Source: CAZDWZ01 sp964509425 (GTDB lineage Bacteria > Bdellovibrionota_C > UBA2361 > SZUA-149 > CAZDWZ01). Taken from it: DNA of 64,000 nt. Where the stretch lies: NCBI GenBank assembly GCA_964509425.1, contig CAZDWZ010000005.1:62001-126000 (forward strand), in the 5' to 3' direction. This document shows, in pieces, positions 10,001-16,993 of the stretch; the stretch's first letter is position 1; the number at the start of each line of letters is the position of its first letter. Made by a program: the position numbers and the translations under genes. Below the pieces are notes generated by a model. It was given only the letters and a program-made list of their open reading frames with translations. It was not told the DNA's origin and ran no database searches.

Positions 10001-10447
10001 TTGGAGCGGGCGTCCTCCGACATCCAGAGCCATGGATTGTTGAAGATCGCCTTTTGCGACGGCGCCGATAACCCGCGAGGTTTCAATCGTCGGATGAACC
10101 AGATCGTCGAGGAGTGAGTTTACGAACTGAGCGGAATCCGACCATGCACCGCTGACGTCTCCCATCGTCAGTCGTTGAGAAATTCGTCCTTCCTTCCCGA
10201 CGGCATGATTCAGTTTTTGGAGCTCGCTCGCCATTCTTCCGGCGATCTCCATCACTCCGTTGAAGGTGTCGGCGATTTTGCCGTCGAGGCCCACGCAATC
10301 AATTGGTAAGCGCTGCGTGAAGTCTCCGTTTTTTAGAGCTGTTAAAGCCTCGAGAAGACATTTTTTTTCAAGCCCTGAACCGTTTCCCAAATCGCCTTCG
10401 GGAACGGCGACGATTCCCTCTCTCAAGCCGACGTTTTCTTGAAGCAT
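4100..10447 (-). CDS. Giant soluble HAMP-repeat hybrid histidine kinase
   Basis: About 2115 residues and no transmembrane segment. Two divergent HAMP-like units (residues 35-170) are followed by 11 consecutive 92-residue repeats (about 174-1185), each with TWKDLT, a GDLS HAMP start and KGEILELK. Then come a GAF domain (about 1200-1345), a coiled coil, HisKA with FLANMSHELRTPLN (His near 1433), an ATPase domain (DTGIGI, GGTGLGLAIS), REC1 (Asp near 1768), a REC2-like domain lacking the acceptor Asp, and a complete REC3 (MDVMMPGMDG). The ATG at 10447 is preferred because AAAGGA precedes it; a start 16 codons upstream has no such site. Poly-HAMP chains of this type (as in fungal Nik1) transmit osmotic or redox signals; the stimulus here is unknown. 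Confidence 0.93.
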   Translation of the reverse strand: MLQENVGLREGIVAVPEGDLGNGSGLEKKCLLEALTALKNGDFTQRLPIDCVGLDGKIADTFNGVMEIAGRMASELQKLNHAVGKEGRISQRLTMGDVSGAWSDSAQFVNSLLDDLVHPTIETSRVIGAVAKGDLQQSMALDVGGRPLQGEFLKTATTVNLMVEQLSTFTSEVTRVAREVGTEGKLGGQAKVKGVAGTWKDLTDSVNLMAGNLTSQVRNIAAVTTAVANGDLSKKITVDVKGEILELKNTVNTMVDQLSSFASEVTRVAREVGTEGILGGQAQVKGIAGTWKDLTENVNFMAGNLTSQVRNIAAVTTAVANGDLSKKITVDVKGEILELKNTVNTMVDQLSSFASEVTRVAREVGTEGILGGQAQVKGVAGTWKDLTDSVNSMARNLTAQVRNIAEVTTAVASGDLSKKITVDVRGEILGLKDTINTMVDQLRSFASEVTRVAREVGSEGSLGGQADVKGVSGTWKDLTDNVNSMARNLTAQVRNIAEVTTAIANGDLSRQITVDVKGEILEMKNTINTLVDRLSSFASEVTRVAREVGTEGILGGQANVRGVAGTWKDLTDSVNFMAGNLTSQVRNIAAVTTAVANGDLSKKITVDVKGEILELKVTINTMVDQLSSFASEVTRVAREVGSEGILGGQADVQGVAGTWKDLTESVNSMAANLTGQVRNIAAVTTAVANGDLSKKISVDVKGEILELKNTINTMVDQLSSFASEVTRVAREVGSEGKLGGQADVKGVAGTWKDLTDSVNFMGGNLTAQVRNIADVTTAVANGDLSKKITVDVKGEILELKNTINTMVDQLNSFASEVTRVAREVGSEGKLGGQADVKGVAGTWKDLTDSVNFMGGNLTAQVRNIADVTKAVASGDLSKKITVDVKGEILELKNTINTMVDQLNSFASEVTRVAREVGTEGKLGGQAVVQGVAGTWKDLTDNVNFMAGNLTGQVRNIADVTKAVASGDLSKKITVDVKGEIFQLKDTINTMVDQLRSFASEVTRVAREVGTEGKLGGQAIVEGVGGTWKDLTDNVNFMAGNLTSQVRGIAKVVTAVARGDLKRKLTVEAKGEIAELADTINSMTDTLATFAQQVTTVAREVGVEGKLGGQASVPGASGTWKDLTDNVNQLAANLTTQVRAIADVATAVTKGDLTRSIKVEAQGEVAALKDYINEMIRNLKDTTLKNSEQDWLKTNLAKFSRMLQGQKDLLAVGKMILSELAPVVTAQRAVIYTVNSREGDTSVDTLLQLLAGYAASEATPRQFQLGEGLVGQCAVEGKKIYVQEVPPSYVKISSGLGETTPKEIIVLPVLFEGTVKAVMELASFERFSPTHQMFLDQLMESIGIVLNTIEANSRTENLLKQSQSLAAELQTRQQELQNKNQELQEKAQLLADRNVDVERKNQEVEQARKALEEKAEQLALTSKYKSEFLANMSHELRTPLNSLLILSDQLAKNMEGNLIPRQVDFARTIYDSGNDLLALINDILDLSKIESGTVSVDINEIGLVELREYVERNFRHIAEAKHLGFEVYMDPRIPESIESDEKRIQQIFKNLLSNAFKFTSSGGVTFEMKLVPEEWVSDFPSLRSARSIISFSVVDTGIGIQPDKHQIIFEAFQQEDGSTSRRYGGTGLGLAISREISRMLGGEIRLESVPNQGSRFTLYLPVKYPYQHAPTSITAIGSTPAPRLDADETAPITPQMVRSASETVGEFEDDRARIQPGDKSLLIVDNDQSFVNFLRDLARQHNFKTLITAQGSVAVSLAQEYKPTAITLDLRLTDINGWRVLNHLKHDPASCHIPVHIISTDDQAKNGFRAGALSVLEKPVSTESLSTLLAGISKAFERPRKKVACLSLKDGQRKTFERWLNPAQVDVINLSDAKELLEIIQQDDADCIVIPAKESNFSAAAFLGELRKKQEERPIPTIIRRLPSLAAKELAKLEQMMKSWPLRIVSTPEELYRDCVIYLGLEASVFGEEGREILLSLQNNVDILAGKNILVVDDDIRNIFAMTSILERFKMNVVSSENGRDAIQTLDNADDIDVVVMDVMMPGMDGYDTMREIRKDGRFGSLPIIAVTAKAMKGDREKCLEAGASDYLAKPVDTAKLIAILRTWLFPGGPILTPLQ
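6893..9928 (-). repeat. Eleven tandem 276-bp HAMP-coding repeats
   Basis: Eleven in-frame units of exactly 92 codons lie inside the giant kinase. The central units differ at only a few residues, while the last two (nearest 6893) are more divergent. No unit is interrupted. Such an array can change copy number by homologous recombination and is also prone to assembly collapse. Confidence 0.95.
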
Positions 10448-10513
10448 AGACTGATTCCTTTGAACGAAGAGGGGAAGGAAATGAGACGAAATCATCTATA
10501 ACGGGTGAGCAAT

Positions 10514-10543
10514 CAGCAGGTATGATGGAAGTCATACCTGCTG
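10514..10543. promoter_or_regulatory. Perfect 12-bp inverted repeat upstream of the giant kinase
   Basis: CAGCAGGTATGA and its exact reverse complement are separated by TGGAAG, 67 bp ahead of the kinase start and 170 bp past the end of the short secreted-protein gene. There is no T-run, so an operator or an mRNA hairpin is more likely than a terminator. The assignment is inference from symmetry and position. Confidence 0.45.
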
Positions 10544-10716
10544 AGTTTGCGCTGTTCCGAAAGTCTCCGCTTACGCCGCTCTATTCGGCATTAGATGGAC
10601 AAGCTCAAAGAGTTTTGGCGGTAAAAGATTTTGCGATGAAGCGAATGCATGATCTTCACCAGATCAAAAATGGAATCCGCGAAGAAAATTGAAGCTCGGC
10701 TGAAGAAAGTTCGAGT

Positions 10717-11184
10717 TTACTTTCGAACACTTCCTTCTCGAAGAGTGGGGTTCTTAACGAGGATCCATTTTCCGACCCCCTCAACCAGAAAGTTCGAGCT
10801 TCCCACCCGCTTCAGGAGAGAGAGGAGTTGACCATCGTCAAATCCGCTTCCGCCCGAGCGAGAATAATACCTGGACCCGTACGGCTGGTCGGTCCGGAAT
10901 AATCCGAAGGTGCCGACCAGCTGACATCGAGCATCTCGAATCTCAATCAATTGTTTGTTCGTCCTTTCGGAGGCATTTTGAACGAGGAAAGAAGGTCCTC
11001 TGCCGCCATGAAGGTTCGACGGTTTATAGAGGACGCCGCTCAGTCTCGAAATCGAAATGATGTTCGTACATGTGCCGACGTTGTTGCTCTGGGCCGAGGC
11101 AGGACTCATCGTGAACAGACCGAGAACCGCCGCAACTCCCAACACTTTCAAGCCGGTAATGACAACTGAATGAAGAAGTTTCAT
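10717..11184 (-). CDS. Small secreted protein, unknown function
   Basis: A 155-residue protein with a clear Sec signal peptide: MKLL start, a hydrophobic core, and a likely cleavage after SPASA near residue 31. The mature part has two cysteines (GTCTN and ARCQL) and is rich in Gly and Ser; no family is recognised. The ATG at 11184 fits the signal peptide and has GAGGT just upstream; longer in-frame starts would prepend an arginine-rich stretch. It is 14 bp downstream of the Kazal-like lipoprotein gene, so the two are probably co-transcribed. Confidence 0.7.
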   Translation of the reverse strand: MKLLHSVVITGLKVLGVAAVLGLFTMSPASAQSNNVGTCTNIISISRLSGVLYKPSNLHGGRGPSFLVQNASERTNKQLIEIRDARCQLVGTFGLFRTDQPYGSRYYSRSGGSGFDDGQLLSLLKRVGSSNFLVEGVGKWILVKNPTLREGSVRK

Positions 11185-11198
11185 GGGTGACCTCGTGT

Positions 11199-11570
11199 TT
11201 ACTGACAGGCGCCGACGGCGCGTACGGCCTGTCCCGCAGAATTTGCCCAGCATTGTTCGTCGAACGATATTCCTGCGCAGGTGCATACCGGCGGTAGTGG
11301 TGCTCCGGTGAGAGCATCAATCCCCGTGCAAGCAACCGTGACGTTGACTTGTTCGCAGCGGCCGGGAATTCCGGTCTCTCCGCAGAGGAAATCAGGATAG
11401 TTGCAATATTCGCCTGCGGGACAACCTTCTCCCGGCAAAACCGAACATTTAGCGCCGGAGCCGAGCACACCGGGAGTACCGTCACCACCACCACCGCAGG
11501 CATTCAAGGCAAACATGGAGGCGGCAGCGATCGCCGAGAAGAGGAACGCTCTGAAGAGAGGGGTATTCAT
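11199..11570 (-). CDS. Kazal-like cysteine-rich lipoprotein
   Basis: A 123-residue precursor with a lipobox (FALNAC) near residue 22 followed by a glycine tract, so it is anchored in the outer or inner membrane. The mature part has a CPAGEYCNYPDFLCG segment and then PVCTCAGISF...CWANSAGQA, which resembles Kazal-type protease inhibitor domains (PVCGCDG..Y..C.A..AGV) seen in bacterial lipoproteins of predatory or social Gram-negatives. AAGGTG precedes the chosen ATG. The inhibitor role is inferred from the motif; several canonical Kazal positions (for example the Tyr) are replaced. Confidence 0.7.
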   Translation of the reverse strand: MNTPLFRAFLFSAIAAASMFALNACGGGGDGTPGVLGSGAKCSVLPGEGCPAGEYCNYPDFLCGETGIPGRCEQVNVTVACTGIDALTGAPLPPVCTCAGISFDEQCWANSAGQAVRAVGACQ

Positions 11571-11755
11571 GCGAGTCACCTTCCTACGCGGAATAAAGTG
11601 AGGAAACGCCCAGTTAGATGTACTGGCGTGGAAGAGCGATGCAAAAAATACGGGAGCGGATTGACCCCCGGAGAGGAGCTCAAAAGCCGCTCTGTTCGCC
11701 GGGGGCACTCATTGCCGGTCGATATGCGCGGGTGAACCGATCGAATGCCCGGTGA

Positions 11756-12277
11756 TCACTGCCGCGTGATGACCTCATCGACGATTTGGCGAAGAAGAGT
11801 TTCAGCGTTTGAATTCGGACATTCAACACGAACATCTTCATTGAAGTTGCAGAGTTCGTGATACCTGCTCACAAGTGAGGAAGCTCTCTCTGTGAGCGGA
11901 GCGATTGCAAAGGAAAATTTCACCCGGCAGGCCAATGGGGCGAAACTCTTCGTTCCCCCTTCACACATGTGATCTTCGATCGGAAGCCATTTCGTGCTTA
12001 TCACTCCCGAAGGTTCGTCGGCGCCCGCCACTCGGATATTTCTTTCCTCGAGCTCCGAGATCACGGCATCAAACGCTTCATTACTGGTGAGGTTGAACTT
12101 CGTGTGAATTTCCGAAATTGCCTTTGCCCGATTCTCGACACGCGCGGCATTTGAAATCTCCGTCGGCTCCACATTTTCGACTTTCAATTTAGCCGGCACC
12201 TTGTTGGTTCCGCACGACGAGAAGCCGGGGATGAGAAGGAGTGCGGCGGCGATCGAATATAAAGGTGAGCGGAGCAT
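11756..12277 (-). CDS. Lipoprotein of unknown function
   Basis: A 173-residue protein with a signal peptide ending in a lipobox (GFSSC near residue 22). The mature region is charged, has three further cysteines, and ends in a helix (ETLLRQIVDEVITRQ). AAGGA lies about 8 bases before the ATG. No domain is recognised. It lies between the epimerase gene and the Kazal-like lipoprotein, all on the minus strand. Confidence 0.68.
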   Translation of the reverse strand: MLRSPLYSIAAALLLIPGFSSCGTNKVPAKLKVENVEPTEISNAARVENRAKAISEIHTKFNLTSNEAFDAVISELEERNIRVAGADEPSGVISTKWLPIEDHMCEGGTKSFAPLACRVKFSFAIAPLTERASSLVSRYHELCNFNEDVRVECPNSNAETLLRQIVDEVITRQ

Positions 12278-12575
12278 AGAATTTTCCTTAACGCATGGCA
12301 GGTGCGGAACAGGGGCACAAATAACTCTAAGGTAAGTTATGAATCTCCCTGGAGATTTGATGCCTTCGATGTCGAGAAACGTAGCGTGAAGCCGCGCTTC
12401 GCCGCAATACGCGCACTGAGTGGAGAGAGGCATAATCCGCTCCGGATCGACCCTCCGCTGAAGGTGTTTCTCGTGTCGGTGCACGAGGTTATGCCGGTCG
12501 AGCGGCGTCTTACGCTTTGGAAATTTGTGTGGGGCCGAATGGAGCTGATGCGGCATGACCCGCTGCCGGTCCGCG
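12278..12575. other. Intergenic stretch with opposing open frames
   Basis: About 300 bp with no assignable gene. A plus-strand frame is open from 12302 to 12622 and a minus-strand frame, in frame with the lipoprotein gene, is open through the whole stretch. Both have codon choice not unlike neighbouring genes, but neither has a convincing ribosome-binding site or a family I recognise. Confidence 0.4.
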
Positions 12576-13481
12576 TCACTGAACTGACGAGCGGAGGGCC
12601 GAATCAACCGTGGAATCAATGAACTGAAAGCCCGTTTCGACCAACCGTTTTGGAAGAGCGCGCTGACTGGCCAGAGCCGTCTCTTCGGCCATTTCTCCAA
12701 GAGCAAAATTCAGGAACGGGCGAGGGATGGCGAGAAATACGGGGCGCGAAACCGCTTCTCCAAGAGCCTTGGAAAACTGCGTGTTCGTAACTGGTTCCGG
12801 CGCTACGAAATTTACAGGGCCTTGAATTTGCGGATTATAAACGCAGTGCACGAACGCCCGGACCACGTCATGCAGGGAGATCCAGCTGATCCACTGCGAA
12901 CCATCGCCGATTCGCGCTCCGAGGCCGAATTTAAACGGAAGGAGTATCTTCCCAACCATGCCGCCGTCCGGACCGAGGACGATGCCGAGTCGAGGGATAA
13001 CGACGCGTGTGCGGCTCGTCGAGCACTCGTTCGCCGCATCTTCCCACGCGGCGCAGACGTCGGCGAGGAACCCTTCGCCCTTTGAGCCCGATTCGTCGAC
13101 AGGAACCCGGACATCCGACCCGTAATACCCGACGGCCGATGCGGAAAGAAATACGGAAGGCGGGTTTCGTAAATTGGCAAAGTTTCGCGAGAGCAGGCGA
13201 GTACTTTTAACTCGGCTGTCGAGAATCTCTTGTTTCTGTGCCGTCGACCATTTGTGCGCAGAAATATTTTCGCCAGAGAGATTAAAAACCGCGTCGAATC
13301 CTTCGAGAACCGAGTGGTCGACTTCGCCCGGCTTTCCAAGCCAGTCTTCATTCGGCTCCCAATAGATTCCGGGCAGCTCGGGATCTCGAACGAGTGCCGT
13401 TACTTCATGTCCGGACGCTTCGAGTGAGGTCTTCAAAGTTCGTCCGACAAATCCACTCGCTCCGGAAATGAGAAATCTCAT
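12576..13481 (-). CDS. TIGR01777-family NAD(P)-dependent epimerase (SDR39U1/YfcH type)
   Basis: A 301-residue atypical SDR with the N-terminal Rossmann motif GASGFVG, FNLSGENI, SASAVGYYG and a DUF1731-like C-terminus (VSRPVFLAIPRPFLNFALGEMAE). Length and motif order match the TIGR01777 family, whose physiological substrate is not established. It starts 6 bp after the kup stop codon, so the two are likely co-transcribed. Confidence 0.9.
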   Translation of the reverse strand: MRFLISGASGFVGRTLKTSLEASGHEVTALVRDPELPGIYWEPNEDWLGKPGEVDHSVLEGFDAVFNLSGENISAHKWSTAQKQEILDSRVKSTRLLSRNFANLRNPPSVFLSASAVGYYGSDVRVPVDESGSKGEGFLADVCAAWEDAANECSTSRTRVVIPRLGIVLGPDGGMVGKILLPFKFGLGARIGDGSQWISWISLHDVVRAFVHCVYNPQIQGPVNFVAPEPVTNTQFSKALGEAVSRPVFLAIPRPFLNFALGEMAEETALASQRALPKRLVETGFQFIDSTVDSALRSSVQ

Positions 13482-13487
13482 TCTCGT

Positions 13488-15401
13488 CTAAAGCTCCACT
13501 TGGAGACCGATTTCGATGACCTTATCCGTCGGGAGACAATAATACATCGTGGCACGCTCAGCGTTCCGCGACATGAATGCGAAAAGTTTTTCTCTCCAAA
13601 TTGCCATTCCCTGCTTCTCTGATGCGAGGATCGTTTCTCGGCCGAGGAAATACGTAACATTCGAGAGATCGAAATCAACACCGTAAGATGGGCCCCGGGA
13701 GAGAATGAACGGCACATCCGGCGTTTCCATGAATCCGCAGCGGATGAGGACCCGATAAAATCCGCCTTCGATCTTCCGGACTTCCAATCGCTCTTCATCC
13801 GGATAATGAGGGACTTCTTCGATGGAGACCATGAGCAGCACCACCTTCTCGTGCAGGATCTTGTTGTGGCGGAGATTGTGGATGAGCGCGGGAGGTGTCC
13901 CGTCGAGATTGCCGGTCATGAAGATCGCGGTTCCGGGTACTCGAATGGGTTGTTTCTGCAGCGTGTCGTCCAAGAATTTTTCGAGGGGAACGGTTTGATC
14001 TCTCAGCCGGCGGGCGAGAATCTTTCTTCCCGTTCTCCAAGTCGTCATAACCGTGAAGATGATGATCGCGAGGACGAGCGGAACCCAGCCTCCTTGGGCA
14101 ATCTTTAATGCATTTGCCGCAAAGAATGTCAGATCGATAAGGAGGAATGTTCCGCTCACGAGCGTCGCTCTCAGCACACTCCATCCCCAGAGCTCCCGGG
14201 CCACGAAGTAAGTGAAAAACGTAGTGATCACCATGGTCATCGACACGGCGATTCCGTAAGCGGCGACAAGGTTACTCGAAGTCCGAAAAAGGAGCACCAC
14301 CACGATAGTCGCGATAAGCAGCATCCGGTTGATAAACGGCACGTAGATTTGCCCGATCTCGGTGGAGGACGTGTGCTTTACGGCGAGCCGAGGCAGACAT
14401 CCCAGTTGGACAGCCTGCCGGCTCATCGAGAATGCCCCCGTGATGAGCGCTTGGGACGCAATTACCGTCGCCATCGTCGCGAGCACAACGAGAGGATAGA
14501 GAAACCAGGATGGGGCAAGAAGATAAAACGGATTACTGGCGGATGCCGGTTCCGAGAGGAGGAGCGCTCCTTGACCGTAGTAGTTAAGGAGAAGCCCGGG
14601 GAGAACGACGGAGGTCCAGCCCCAAATAATCGGTCGGCGGCCGAAATGACCCATGTCAGCGTAGAGCGCCTCGCTTCCGGTCACGACGAGAAATACCGAG
14701 CCGAGCATCAAAAATCCATGCCACCCGTGTGTCAGGAGGAACTTTAGTCCGAGAAATGGATTTAATGCGCCGAAAATGTCGGGGTGTTTAATGGCTTCCG
14801 CGAAACCCAGCGTTCCGAGAGTGAGGAACCACGTGACAATGATCGGTCCAAACGCTTTCCCGATCTTATCGGTGCCACGATATTGAAAACAAAACATGGT
14901 GACCAAGATAACGATCGTGATGAACACGATGTAGGGCTCAAAAATATGGGTCGCAACGTTCAAGCCTTCAACTGCGCTCAATACCGAGATGGCCGGCGTG
15001 ATCACCCCGTCTCCGTAGAGAAGAGCTGCGCCGAAAAGGCCGAGGCTGATAAGATATTTTCTCTTATCGTTTCTCCGCATCTTTCGCTGCGGATGCGCAG
15101 CCAACGCCATGAGGGCAAGGACTCCGCCTTCGCCCCGGTTATCGGCGCGCATGACGAAATAGATGTATTTGAGAGTTACCTCTGCGATAAGCGCCCAAGT
15201 GATGAGCGACAGCACGCCAAAGACGTTTTCATGAGTCGGTGGAATTCCATGCGAGCCGCCAAAGCATTCTCTCATCGCGTAGAGCGGGCTCGTTCCAATA
15301 TCACCGAAGACAACTCCGATTGCCGACAATGTTAGCAACGCGAAATATTTGTCCAGTTCTCGCTGGGGTGCCGGCTGATAAGGAGAGGGAATGCTGCTCA
15401 T
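13488..15401 (-). CDS. kup: KUP-family low-affinity potassium uptake protein
   Basis: A polytopic inner-membrane K+/H+ symporter of about 637 residues. The first helix carries the family signature GVVFGDIGTSPLYA, followed by the GEGGVLAL loop and GDGVITPAISVLSAVEGL, then roughly 12 membrane segments and a soluble C-terminal domain, all typical of KUP. The ATG at 15401 is chosen by family alignment, although no clear ribosome-binding site precedes it. An open frame runs 48 codons further upstream with an unlikely charged leader. Confidence 0.92.
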   Translation of the reverse strand: MSSIPSPYQPAPQRELDKYFALLTLSAIGVVFGDIGTSPLYAMRECFGGSHGIPPTHENVFGVLSLITWALIAEVTLKYIYFVMRADNRGEGGVLALMALAAHPQRKMRRNDKRKYLISLGLFGAALLYGDGVITPAISVLSAVEGLNVATHIFEPYIVFITIVILVTMFCFQYRGTDKIGKAFGPIIVTWFLTLGTLGFAEAIKHPDIFGALNPFLGLKFLLTHGWHGFLMLGSVFLVVTGSEALYADMGHFGRRPIIWGWTSVVLPGLLLNYYGQGALLLSEPASASNPFYLLAPSWFLYPLVVLATMATVIASQALITGAFSMSRQAVQLGCLPRLAVKHTSSTEIGQIYVPFINRMLLIATIVVVLLFRTSSNLVAAYGIAVSMTMVITTFFTYFVARELWGWSVLRATLVSGTFLLIDLTFFAANALKIAQGGWVPLVLAIIIFTVMTTWRTGRKILARRLRDQTVPLEKFLDDTLQKQPIRVPGTAIFMTGNLDGTPPALIHNLRHNKILHEKVVLLMVSIEEVPHYPDEERLEVRKIEGGFYRVLIRCGFMETPDVPFILSRGPSYGVDFDLSNVTYFLGRETILASEKQGMAIWREKLFAFMSRNAERATMYYCLPTDKVIEIGLQVEL

Positions 15402-15640
15402 GAAGTTCGATTGGCGTTTCGGTGAGTTGTTTCGCCGCGAGACTGTTGTTTCCCGTCCTTTGGAATGCGTAAAAGGGCCGGGGAAAGAGCGTAGCCGAAC
15501 TCCGGAAAATTCGGTAGAAGTTTTGTCGTCAATCACGAGTCTCATACTGAACTAACTTCGACTGACGGAACCTAAGATTTACGCGAATGCTTTCTTGCAA
15601 CTCCGCGAGCGGATTTCAAGCCCTACTTTGCTCTTTGAAC

Positions 15641-16135
15641 ATGCCGTATCAATGGAGCTATTGGCTGATCCAAGGGATAGCCCTAACGATTACAGCGTTT
15701 TTGCTGCCCGGGTTGAAGGTGACCAGCGTCTTTGGTCCATTCTTATTGATTTTTTTCTTGGGATTGGTGAATGCGTTCCTTTGGGATGCCTCGCTTTTCT
15801 ACCAAATCCCGACCGGTCTCTCGTCTCATGCCGGGCTCATCGTGCTTTGGAACGGGCTGATTTTCTGGCTCCTGGTTAAACTTCTTCCTGGAATCGAAAT
15901 CCGGGGATTTATCGCGCCTATCCTTGCCCCGATAATTTTCACGGCAACAACGATACTGGCCGCTCAAAATTCCACCAAAGTTGACTGGGAGAAACTCGCA
16001 GGGAAGGTGGTCGGCGAGGTCCAGGAGCAACGTGATTTGCTCAAGAAAACCAAAGACAAGGCACAGAAAAACAGATCCGAAAAAGACGTTCGTGAACCGC
16101 TGGTGCAACCTGCTTCCGACTTCGAGAAATTCTGA
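15641..16135 (+). CDS. Phage holin family 4 (superfamily IV)-like membrane protein
   Basis: A 164-residue protein whose first 110 residues form four membrane helices: IQGIALTITAFLLPG, VFGPFLLIFFLGLVNAFL, HAGLIVLWNGLIFWLLVKLLPG and GFIAPILAPIIFTATTIL. The repeated LLPGhxh turns are typical of the small 4-TM family PF04020. The C-terminal 50 residues are a charged cytosolic tail. Most PF04020 members are chromosomal and have no demonstrated holin role. The start is set by the family; an upstream start at 15587 is possible. Confidence 0.7.
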   Translation: MPYQWSYWLIQGIALTITAFLLPGLKVTSVFGPFLLIFFLGLVNAFLWDASLFYQIPTGLSSHAGLIVLWNGLIFWLLVKLLPGIEIRGFIAPILAPIIFTATTILAAQNSTKVDWEKLAGKVVGEVQEQRDLLKKTKDKAQKNRSEKDVREPLVQPASDFEKF

Positions 16136-16244
16136 AGCGCAAACCTCCTTTCACCTGAATAGAGAATATAAGGCACGACATTTCTGGTTGTTGTCGAGCC
16201 TGATGTGAATTTGTTCTTCTCTGGTCTGGTTGTAGGTTTTTTCT

Positions 16245-16351
16245 TGAATTACATCGAAAGAAAGTAATTCATTGTTTGGGCGTAGGTTGGGTTGTGTTGT
16301 GGCGGTCTGCGAGAAGCAGCCAAGGGAGCTCCTTAGCTCCCTTTTTTTTTT
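16245..16351 (+). ncRNA. Candidate small RNA ending in an intrinsic terminator
   Basis: A hairpin of 8-bp arms (16245-16252 and 16264-16271, 11-base loop) is followed about 50 bases later by a strong terminator on the same strand. The stretch is not coding and lies more than 100 bp after the previous gene. It could instead be the 3' untranslated region of the membrane-protein gene. Confidence 0.4.
16322..16351 (+). terminator. Rho-independent terminator
   Basis: AAGGGAGCT CCTT AGCTCCCTT forms a 9-bp stem with a 4-base loop and runs into an unbroken run of about 10 T on the plus strand. It terminates plus-strand transcription ahead of the converging sodC gene. Confidence 0.85.
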
Positions 16352-16374
16352 GGAGCGGCGTCTTGCTTCTTTTT

Positions 16375-16920
16375 CTACTTCTTCACGATAACGCCGCAGC
16401 CGATTCTTGCACCGCTGTTCCCTGACGGATCGCTTTTCAGATCATCCGCTTTTTCGTGAACTATTACCGAACGGTTTAAGATTGAACTCTCTCCGCTCAA
16501 GCTGAGGAGCGTATCCTTGATTTCAATCTTTGCTTTCCCGTCTTTGTCCGCAGTTATGTTTCCGAGGTCGCCGGCATGGCGATGCTGCATCTCGTCCGTT
16601 GGACCCCCATGCTTACCTGATTTGGGATTGAAGTGCGGGCCGGCGCTCGCCGCATCTTTTCCGTCGCAAACGCCGTTCTCATGAATGTGAAACCCGTGGA
16701 GCCCGGGTGCCAGGTTCGAGAGTTCACCGGTGATGTGCACCTCTTTCCCAACAGTTTCAAAAAAAAGATGACCCGTAACTTGAGATCCGCTCGCAGGCGA
16801 AATCTCCGCTTTTGCCGAAGCATCGGCTGGGCTCGCAGCGAACGCCGAGGGCATAACGCCTGGTTGTAGCGAGCTGGCGATCAAGGTGAGCACGGGAATG
16901 AAGAGATGGTTGGTTTTCAT
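16375..16920 (-). CDS. sodC: Cu/Zn superoxide dismutase, periplasmic
   Basis: 181 residues with a Sec signal peptide (cleavage near AFAA, residue 29). The copper ligands lie in GFHIHENG and the terminal SVIVHEKADD. Zinc-site residues lie in AGPHFNP and HRHAGDLGN, and the disulfide cysteines in GVCDG and RIGCGVI. It removes superoxide in the periplasm. AGAGGAA precedes the ATG. Length and motif spacing are normal for bacterial SodC. Confidence 0.95.
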   Translation of the reverse strand: MKTNHLFIPVLTLIASSLQPGVMPSAFAASPADASAKAEISPASGSQVTGHLFFETVGKEVHITGELSNLAPGLHGFHIHENGVCDGKDAASAGPHFNPKSGKHGGPTDEMQHRHAGDLGNITADKDGKAKIEIKDTLLSLSGESSILNRSVIVHEKADDLKSDPSGNSGARIGCGVIVKK

Positions 16921-16993
16921 ATCTGGATGTTCCTCTGGTTTCGAAGGGGATAATAAACCGGAACCGAGCGGTCGGTTCTATGCGCTCCCTCAT

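Noticed and set aside
7074..10043. Long plus-strand frames with periodic translations opposite the giant kinase
   Set aside because: They are the complement of the 276-bp HAMP repeats; the periodicity and lack of stops follow from the coding strand.
15641..16135. Prophage holin
   Set aside because: The family is mostly chromosomal and no phage gene is nearby.
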